64,000 nucleotides of DNA from Tridacna crocea (lineage: Eukaryota; Mollusca; Bivalvia; Cardiida; Cardiidae): contig OX031059.1 in assembly GCA_943736015.1 (NCBI GenBank), forward strand, positions 47,565,159 through 47,629,158, in the 5' to 3' direction. Position 1 is the stretch's first letter. Each line of letters starts with the position of its first letter. Shown here one piece after another: positions 50,647 to 61,000 of this stretch. The notes under the pieces were generated by a model that saw only the letters and a program-made list of their open reading frames with translations, made no database searches and was not told the DNA's origin. The translations under genes and the position numbers were made by a program.

Positions 50647-53600
50647 GTAAGTTCAGATGATTATTAGTACACGTTGGCGAATAATTAATGACTGTTTCAA
50701 AAAATGTTGTTTTAAGTCAGAAGTAAAATTCAGGTTGCGAAAGTTGTCACCTTTTCATTTGTACCCGTTACTTATCGACCCAGTCCTGTCAAAATGTCAA
50801 TATTTGTCAGGAATAAACATATGATTCCAAACATATTCATCGTAGTTTAAATCTAAGCTAATTTATACCCTGTTAAATACAAAGATTTTTGATAGCAAGG
50901 CACCTTAGAGCCTTGGTATAGCACTGATGAAATCTTAGAAAACTGTGAATAAAATGAGATTTTTAGGGTTTGGAACTGGAAGACGGATGTTTTGGTAACA
51001 AATGAGTTCGGTAACATAGACTTATAGAGTAAATCAATTGGATATTTTGGTTTCAAAGCAATTATATTGTGTTCATGTTCTGTGATGTTCTTTACACCTA
51101 ATGTATGGCCTTGTTTTGTTCAAACCTTTTACTTTTGCACTTTTCTCCCATTGATAGATACCTTTTATATTTTCACTCTCTACCCTTTTTTGCTTGATTT
51201 ATTGGAAATTGGCATGGTCAATACATACAGCATGAAATGAGGTACATAACAAAAATATTATTTATGATACAGTGGAAATTACAAATTAAGGTTTTAAATA
51301 ACGAAGGTTTGGAAAAAAAAAAAGCCATGCGTTGGGTGTAAAGAATGTCATGATACATAAACGAATTATGGACATTTCGTACCATAACCATTTCGTACCA
51401 GTCATTTCGTACCATAGGATTGGTCATTTCGTACCATGAAACTACCATTTCATACCATAGAATTGGTCATTTCGTACCATGATATTACCATTTCGTACCA
51501 TAAGTATGGTCATCTTGTATCATGATTTCAGCGAGAAAATCTATTTAAATAATAGAAAATAACAGCCGAACTTAGATGTAAAAAAGTTTATTTGATTAAT
51601 AATACTTGCAATATAAGATAAGATTATCACAGACAAAAACGAAACATAATGGATGAATGTATGAATGAATGATGCAATGATGATTTTTTCGCTTTTGCAT
51701 TCAACATTTCCATTTCAATTTTGTAACAAATATAATGAAAGGCAAACACCAAACAAATTATTTTCAAATTGTAATTACCGATCTTGTAACAAACATTAAC
51801 CAAACAATGTAATTATCTTTCATCTGTGTCAAACATCGATTGCTTCCTTTAATTGATTATGTTATCTTTGTTATGAAAGATCTTGTAGAAATCAATATCC
51901 GCATTATTTCGTTGTTTTACAAGTTTTTTTTTCCCAAATGTTCAAGTATATATAAATCCCGTTTTCGATATCAAAAAGGTTTATTGAAATTATAAAATTC
52001 TATCCCCCATAAATAGACGGGAGTGTCTTTGTATTTGCAGTGTCCATAAGGATGCTGCACCCACAAAGGCTCTCTCTATCTTTGTTTCTCTCTCCCTTTC
52101 TACCACTACCTCCCTCCTCCGTCTTGCTCTCTCAGAAAAATTGATACCTGGAAGTCATGTATATACAATTAACAGTTCTTTGTCCCAACTGCATTGTTAT
52201 TTAAACCCATTGAATCTACAGTTATTTTTTCTAATTAACGCAGCTATACGCAGTTGGGACAAAGGGCATATTCATGTTTATTATTTCATTTGCCCATGTT
52301 GTATATTTGTTATACCTGGGTGTAAATAAAAGATATGTTCTGTTCTGTTTAATTGATTAGCGAATATTTACTTTATATACGTATGCAACAATTGAAACTT
52401 TTTGCAATTATAAAAGCAACAATTTTTAAAAATTCACCGAAAAGTACATTTTAAAAATCGTTAGGTAAATGAACTACCAACTTGGTACTAATTCGTAAGT
52501 TATGGTACGAAGTTGTAATATTATGGTACGAAATGGTCAATGCATGGTACGAAATGGTAATTCTTTGGTACGAAATGGTAATATAATATATGGTACGAAA
52601 TGGTTATGGTACGAAATGACTGTATACCTACATAAACACTATATAATTGCTTTGTTACCGAAACATCCAATCGATATACTTTATAGTTCTATTTTACCGA
52701 ACTCGTCGGTTACCGGAACATCTGTCAATCTTGGGGATAATTATGACTGAAATAAAGAAAGTCGCTAAAAATCACTCATGTTACTCACTACTTTACAGAG
52801 TTTTAATGATGCTTAGAAAAAAGTATTTGAAAACATTGGGAGAAAAAGGATTAACAAAAAAAATCTGGCAATCTATGTGTGTATATATCTTTGGTATTCG
52901 GTGAGAATTCGGGAACCGAGAGAAGGATAGGAAAATCAAAAAATAGGGTCCCTTTCCCTCTACACAGTCCAAACTTTTTATGACTCTACATAGTGGTGAA
53001 ACAGTTTACCGATTAACCGCGGTCTGCTCAAAGAAAAAACGGAAACCGGTACGAATTTTACCGTATCGGTATTTCTTCAATATGTCAACTTCTCGTAATT
53101 GCATTAGAAAGTCCGGTTTTCCCATAAATTTGGTCAGAAATCCATCGTTTTTCAACAATCTGAAAGATTTACGAAAGCGAAAGTTGTTTATTTTTTCTAC
53201 AGGTGGTGTCACCGGTGTTAAGGTAAAATTATGACCGCCTCAAATTCGCCGCGGGTACGAACTCCAAATAACCGTCGACCGTATTACTGATTTTGGACCA
53301 ACAGAGTTTGTTATTCATTTCCTATAACTTTGCTCATACTTATTTCGTGTTTTTACTCCCGGTAGATAAGGGGGAAAGTATTTGTGTTTAACAGAGTAAG
53401 TTAGTGTATTGCACTGTCTTCTCTGTTGAGCTCCCAAAGTTCGGTATAGTAGCCCTGACTGGTTTCTATATAAACAAGTGCGCCCTCTGAGCGAGTGTTC
53501 AGTAGCCAACTGCTGGTGACTTTTTGTCAGCACAGAGGGTTTCTCTGGGTGCTGACAAGGTTGACATGCTAATATTTTTGAAAAAGAACATGACTTGAAA

Positions 53601-56600
53601 TGTCACTAAGTCAATTACTTGTTTCTATGGATAATTCTTAATTTCTTTGTCATTTCAGTCTAGTCTGTTAAAGACTAGTCAATTTTTTTAGCATATACAA
53701 CCCTAGCAGTGACTACAAGTGGTCCGATATGCTAAATATCAGCATATCGAGCGTATTGCAATACATATTGCAATACGGGTCAGCCGTATTGCAATATATT
53801 GCAATACGATTTTTACCGTATTGTTTCACCCCTAACTCTACAGGACAGGTTTTTTGAAGAAATGCTGGAATTTCGTGTTGCAAGTCCAATATGTTTTGTC
53901 CTTTGCAAATATTTTCATTTTGGAGAAAGCTTACAGTTTGACATCTGCTATGGAGTTAACATAGAAGCTTCATTTGGCTTTGTTGGTAATACTGGGTTTA
54001 TTGTGGGAAAGTTGAGTAATTTTGAATTGGAACACAGAAACTTTTAAGCTTTGTTAACTCTTTACCAGCTGACCAATTTTAGCCTTGTGCAAATAAAAGC
54101 TTTTGCAGGTGACAGTTTAAATGTGGCGTAATTAACACAATTTTTCTTTGATAGGGCAGAAAAAATTTTTGGAAAAGGAAAAAAAGCTGTTAACCAGCAT
54201 TTTCTCTTTTTCCGGCAGTATTTTCAGAGAGCTTCTTTCCTAGGGTTGGTAAAAGTCAGTATTGTGCTGCATAACATTTTTGATAGTTGTAATACAGTTT
54301 GAAGGTAGATATTGAGAGAGATTTTTTCCCTACATTTACAGGTACGAGCTTCAAATCTTCAAGAACTTGTATACAAGAATGGACAAGCTGGTATTACAAA
54401 AGCTACCGTCAGCATCACATTTGATAATTCAGATAAAAAACAGAGTCCTCTTGGATATGAACAATATAATGAGATCACCATTACAAGACAGGTGATCTTT
54501 AGCCTATATTCAACAAATACAACTTTTTATGTGTCAGTACTTACAGGTTTCAGAAAATGGTTAACAAAGCATTTACTTGGTTTGTAATAATGAAATGATT
54601 TTCTAGTGATAGGAGTACTACTTAGTTTTTAAGAATCAATTGTTTTTACTTCTAGGTTGACTCTTCTGTAAAGTATTTGCCAAGATGCCATTTATACTAA
54701 TCAGCGTAATCAGCACTGCTTTATTCTTAATTTCAAGATGAGCCAATTAAATAGTTAAGCTCTGTTGATGTGTTGTCAGTGTGACACACAGTAATTTGCA
54801 GACAACAAATTACCTGTGACTCAGATCATGGAAGCAAATTCTTCCTCCTTTTTGGAGAATTCTATGCCATTGTGTATTATGGATGGTTAGAAGGCCAAGA
54901 AGTACCTAAAAGTAAACAGTGTGTCAAAATGCATTAGATTTAAATCATTCCATTCAAAAGTATGATTATTATTTAGAAGATTACAACCTGTTATTATATA
55001 GTAAATTGAAGTGTTAGTCACTAGTACAAAATGAATTTTAAAACCAGGTAAAAAATAAACAAAAAAAGGATGACTTGGCAACTTTTTACCTAGTTTCAAA
55101 ATTCATTTATGAGAATACCAATAAAACAATTATTTTTTAAGTCCCTATAAATCATGGCTTTTTGAAAACCTTGTGTGGAAAGGAGGTAGTGCTTAAAGAA
55201 GTCATTGTTTGAACACTTTATCAGACAATAAAATTTTATCTAGACAAATCAAACCTGAAACCATTTGCAGATGACAAAATGCAGGTCAAATGACAGAATT
55301 TGTCACTCAAGGGTGAAAAACATTGTCGGAAACAGAGAATGCTCATAACAAGCATTTTATGACAAGCAGTTTCTCCTTTTAACTCAACTTCTTCATAAAC
55401 CTTTCATCTCAGGATAAGTAAAACTAGGGGATTGTGTGGTAAAGGTTTAATAGGTTTTCTGTAATATCAGCTAGAATAAATGTAGTTTTGGCATAAGAAT
55501 AATACAGTTTATGGTTAACATTGCAAAACTACAAATTATACAACTTTTCAACCTGTCCATTAGGAAAGTATCTGCACACAACAAATTACCTGTGGTTCAG
55601 ATCATAGGATTTGTCTTTGTTAAGACAGAAAACATTGTAGAAAAAGTAGAAATGCTTGTTATCTGCATTTTCTTATTTTCCACTATGTTTTGAAAGGCCT
55701 TTTTTCTCAAGTCACTGTAACTCTGGATTATTTGATAAAGAGTTAATTACAACAAATTAGGGAGTATTATTAAGATATGAGAGAAAGCTTTTATTTATGG
55801 CTTCAGGTGGTTGTTGGTGGTCGAAACAAGTACTTGATCAATGGAAACAATGCCAACAATACAAGGGTACAGGACTTGTTCAGATCTGTTCAATTGAATG
55901 TGAACAACCCCCACTTCCTAATTATGCAAGGAAGGATCACAAAAGTTATCAACATGAAACCTCCAGAGGTATGTATCTTTCCTAAGACCTGTCAACAGGT
56001 AGGAATACTAAATAGAAAATTTATATCAAAATACTAGGTTTTGTTCAGTGTCTGTTCTTTGAATTAAATTTTGGGAAGTGGGGGGAGAGACCCCCAAGGC
56101 CCATATCTAAAAAGAAGGTAAGACAAGTTTCGAACAGATAGCAAAACATTTGTCTCATATGACAGACACTTATTCCTGTCCAATCCAAGACTATACAGTA
56201 GACTTACTGACCTGTTTACTTGTCAAAACTCTGTTTCTGGAATACCTTTAGATTTGGCCTTTATTGTTACTCTATTGGACATAATAATCTGCAAAACAGC
56301 TTCAGCATTGACAGTTTTATTCAGAGCAGCAGTATTTTCCTTGAGGCAAGAGTAAATTCTTTGTTTTGGGACTTTTTCATTGTACTTTTTACATGAGTCT
56401 GTCACACAATTACTCTTAATTTTATGGGGGATAATGTTGATCAGATTGTCAGGTAAGTTTCATAAGTTTTACACATGCCCTTTGCAGTCAATGTGATACT
56501 TATGCAGTTTTCAAAGACCAGCTATTGTCACTTGTTTTTAGCTCACCTTAGCACAAAGTGCTTAAGGTGAGCTATTGTGATCGCCCTATGTCCGACGTCT

Positions 56601-58021
56601 GTTGTCCGTCAACAATTTCTTTAAACATCTTCTCCTCCTAAACCACTGGGCCAATTTTCATGAAACTTGGCAGGAATGTTCCTTTGGTGAAGCTCTTCCA
56701 AAATTGTTCAAAGAATTATTTAATTCCACCCATAACTGGTTGCCATGGCAACAAAAAGAAGAAAAAAAACGAAATCTTAGAAAATCTTCTTCTCTGAAAC
56801 TAGAAGGCATAGAGCTTTGATATTTGGTATGTAGCATCTCCTAATGGACCTCTACCAAGTTTGTTCAAATTATGCCCATAGGGTCAAAACTGGCCCCACC
56901 CCGAGGGATAACAAGTTTGAGCATAGGGACAAAGAAGGAAAACTTTAAAAATCTTCTTCTCTGAAACTTGATGGTGTAGAGCTTTGATATTTGGTGTGTA
57001 GCATTTCATAGTGGACCTCTACCAAGTTTGTTCAAATTATGTCCCTGGGGTCAAAACTGGCCCCACCCCAGGGCTCACAAGTTTGAGCATAGGAACAAAG
57101 AAGGAAAACTTTAAAAATCTACTCCTCTGAAACTTGTAGGCGTAGAGCTTTGATATTTAGTATGCAGCATCTCCTAGTGGACCTCTACCAAGTTTGTTCA
57201 ATTATGCCTCTGGGGTCAAAACTGGCCCCACCCCGGGGGTCACAAGTTTGAGCATAGGAACAAAGAAGGAAAACTTTAAAATTCTTCTCCTCCGAAACTT
57301 GAAGGCATAGAGCTTTGATATTTAGTATGTGGCATCTCCTAGTGGACCTGTACCAAGTTTGTTCAAATTATGCCCCTAGGGTCAGAACTGGCCACACTAC
57401 AGGGGTCACAAGTTTGAGCAAAGGAACAAAGAAGGAAAACTTTAAAAAAAAATTCCTCAGAAACTGGAAAGCCTAGAGCTTTGATATTTGGTCTGTTGCA
57501 TCTCTTAGTGGACCTCTACCTAGTTTGTACAAATGATGTTCCTGGGGTCAAAACTGGCCCAACCCGGGGGGGTCACTAGTTTGTCAAAGCATAGGAACAA
57601 AGAAGGAAAACTTTAAAATTCTTCTCTTTTGAAACTAGATGGCATAGAGCTTTGATATTTGGTATGTAGCATTTCCTAGTGGACCTCTACCAAATTTTTT
57701 TAAATCATGCCCGTGGGGTCAAAAGTGGCCCCGCCCCAGGTGTCACAAGTTTGAACATAGGAAGAAAGAAAGAAATGTTTAAAATTCTTCTCCTCTAAAA
57801 CTAGAAGGCATAGAGCTATGATATTTGGCATGTAGCAATTCCTAGTGGACCTTTTCAAGTACATCATATGATCATACGACTTGGTAGAGGATTCTGCATA
57901 CCAAATATCAAAGCTCTGCACCTTCAAGTTTCAGAGATGAAGATTTCTAAAGTTTTCCTTCTTTATTGCTAGGTTCAAACCTGTGACCCCCAGGGGCAGG
58001 GCCAGTTTTGACCCCTAGGGC

Positions 58022-58052
<31 letters not shown>

Positions 58053-61000
58053 CCTTTTCTTTTTCATGCGCTTTGGTATTTTCATGGAATCTGATTTACT
58101 CTTTACCCAAAAAATACTGTTTGAAATTGAAAAATCAACAAATTTACAGTCTAACAGAGTTATTATATGTAAATGAAACCATAGTTATTCAATTCTTTTT
58201 GGAGAACCCTGGATGTGGAATTGTACTGCCAGGCTTTGTATCACCATTTTTTACAAATTTTGTACAATCTGGGATGTAGAAAGTCACAATTTATTTTTAT
58301 TGAAATATTACATTTTACAGGTCCTGTCAATGATAGAAGAAGCAGTTGGAACAAGATTGTATGAGAGTAAGAAGGAAGCTGCACAAAAAACTATTGAGAA
58401 AAAAGATGCTAAACTGAAAGAAATTGATACAGTAAGAGCTTTATGTAGTTCTACTGTTGTCTTTTTTGTTTGCTTTTCTGGGATGATTTACCATTTTAGA
58501 TGGGCTGTTTTGAAAAAAAAAACATCAATATTATTGTCATTGCCCTATTATCCATTATCTTCCATGAGGTGGCATTTTTCAAACACATATGCATCTGATT
58601 TAGACATTCTAGGTACAGAACCATACTACTTCTCAAGATGGCAATTGATGCAGCTAATTTCAAAACAGAATAAGCTTTTACTGGTATGACTCCCCTAGCC
58701 ATGTAGCTTATATCCCATACACCACAGCCTCTATAAGCTTGAGAAATAGCCATGGTATAAGCCCATAATGTTGGGGTCATTATATGTATTGGCGAAGTCT
58801 TTTGAACAATTCCGTCTTTCCCCCTGGCCTATATTTAGAAACTTTATGAAAAGATTTGCAGTACTTTAACAACTGCATTTTTTCTTATAATTTTTCCCTT
58901 TTAAAGTTAAAATATTTTTTTAGAAATTTGGAGACAGAAATAATCTTGATTTTTTTTCCCCACTTGCTGCCTTTTAGCAGTAGGGTCCTTTAGTTAATGC
59001 ATCTTAATGTTTACCCTGTACAGGATTTATTATAGCAGACGGGTCAGTCTTTGAAGGGTATGACATGCCTCATTTTTTGTCTTTTTATTGTTGTCGTACA
59101 AAACTCTGAAATTCTATGATATCTCTGTTTTCAATGAAGGTATTTACATGTATTTCAAACTTGGAATACTCATTAACTATCAAAAAGGGGACACATACCT
59201 GTACAATAAAAGTAGGTTACCATCGTAGCATTTTTGTTAAGCCCCTTTTTTACTCAGAAATTTCACTGAAAATTAAGCAAAGCGTTAGTTCATGCATGTG
59301 GTGCTCTTGTTTACATGACAAATCACTTGCAGTACCAATTTACCCTCCACTATAAAGTGTGTATGTGTGTGTGAAGGTTTGTACTGAAATCAAGTTTTCT
59401 GTTGGTCCATGCACAATGAGAGCCATTCAGTTATTTCCCTTGATTCTTCTCAAGGACAACATTGGTCCTAATAAGAGGATTTGTTAGAAAATCTAGTTGG
59501 ATTGTTTTACAAATCAGTGTATGCGTAGTTCCTGATGATTAAAAACAGAATTTGAATTGAATTACATGCCGGTCGTACACAAACATAATAAAACATTGTT
59601 ATATTCATCGCAACATCCCAAAGGGAACCAAGGATAAAAACAAAGGAATACAGGTAAGAGGACCAATCTGTTATTTGGATACCTTTAGCATTTATCTGGC
59701 AAGGGAGATGATTTTAATTTCCAAGAGTGGCCACTATTTTGTGTCTCTTTCTTAAATTTATTATACCCAAACAATGAAGTGAAGGTGGGTATACTGGAAA
59801 CTGTGTGTCTCTAAACACAAATTTCTCCAGAGAAATGATCCAAGAGTTTTTCAGGTACTAAACTCAAATCTATACAGTGTTCCTATATATATCTATAAAA
59901 GTGTGCAGGTGCAATTTCCATGACCCTGCTGCTTTTTTTTTTTTTTTTTTCAGAATGATCTCTTGAACTTTTACAACTCTTACTTATGTACTAAACCATT
60001 CTGCTTTCTGTGACAAAAACCTGTTTTGTGGCAGGGAGATGTAGCGGAGTATGATCACATTTAGTGATTGCTCTAGTTACCATTAGCATACAATTTAACC
60101 CTTTTCCAAACAAGTTTTAGACTTTCAAACTCAAAACATCTGCAGATGACTTTCAAAATTGATACAAATTAGCTTCAGTTCTACGAAAGGGTAGAAATCA
60201 ATGTGGTAAAAGGAAGAAATGCTGGTTACCACAATGTTTTCAAAAGCATTTCTGATCGAGGTTGTTAACCCTTTACAAGATGACAGAATGTTAGCCTTGT
60301 CTAAGTTCAAAGCATTTGCAGACAACAATTTCGTTATGGTTTGATAGGGTACAAAACAGTGTGGAAAAAGAAAAGGCTAATTACCAGCATTTTCTCCTTT
60401 TCCTAAAATGTTTTTAAAAGGCCACTTCTACAAGGTAGTGAAAACCCGGGATTGTTTGGTAAAGGGTTAAAATTTGGGATTGTGTGATAAAGTCATCTGT
60501 TACAATTTGTTTAGGTTGTTATAAATGAACCCGTTCTTGTTGGTTACCTGCACTATCTCCTTTTGTCACAATGTTTTCAAAAGGCCTCTGTCTCAGAGTC
60601 GTAAAATCAGGTATTGTTTGAGAAAGGGTTAAATCATTGAGATGGTACAATTAGCTTATAAATGGTAATAATCACATTATTTTATGAACAGATTCTAGTT
60701 AATAGAAACAATCTTTTTATTTCATGAACAGATTCTGGAAGAAGATATCTCACCCACTATTACAAAACTAAAGGAAGAGAGGTCTTCATATCTTGAATTT
60801 CAGAAAATCAACAGGGAATTGGAACACTTGCAGAAGTTTTGTATTGCATACCAGTTTGTCTGTGCAGAGGCAAGTTGGCAGGATTTGTGCACTACATATG
60901 ATAGAGCTCATTTTTCTTGAGTCGATGTTTTTACAGGTCTTCAAGAAGAAAAACAATTTTCAAAACAAATTCATAGGATTTGCCTAAAGAACATGTGTTT

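Larger units (their letters stand above)
50982..52727. mobile_element. 1.7-kb inverted-repeat element in SMC2 intron 1
   Basis: The end segment 50982-51067 returns inverted at 52640-52727 (GTTACCGAACTC, ATCCAATCGATATACT against AAATCAATTGGAT, GAGTTCGGTAAC). Internal to each end lies an array of a 10-bp motif in opposite orientation: TTCGTACCAT at 51376-51530 and ATGGTACGAA at 52500-52620. The interior has no protein frame. This is the layout of Foldback-type transposons; the family is unknown to me. Confidence 0.75.

Noticed and set aside
52290..52350. 3' end of a non-LTR retrotransposon (AATAAAAGATATGTTCTGTT)
   Set aside because: No reverse transcriptase or longer LINE sequence upstream; it lies inside the inverted-repeat element and may be chance.
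51376..52620. Regularly repeated 10-bp motifs as a CRISPR-like array
   Set aside because: Motifs are far too short, spacers are not uniform, orientation flips between the two arrays, and the setting is a eukaryotic intron.
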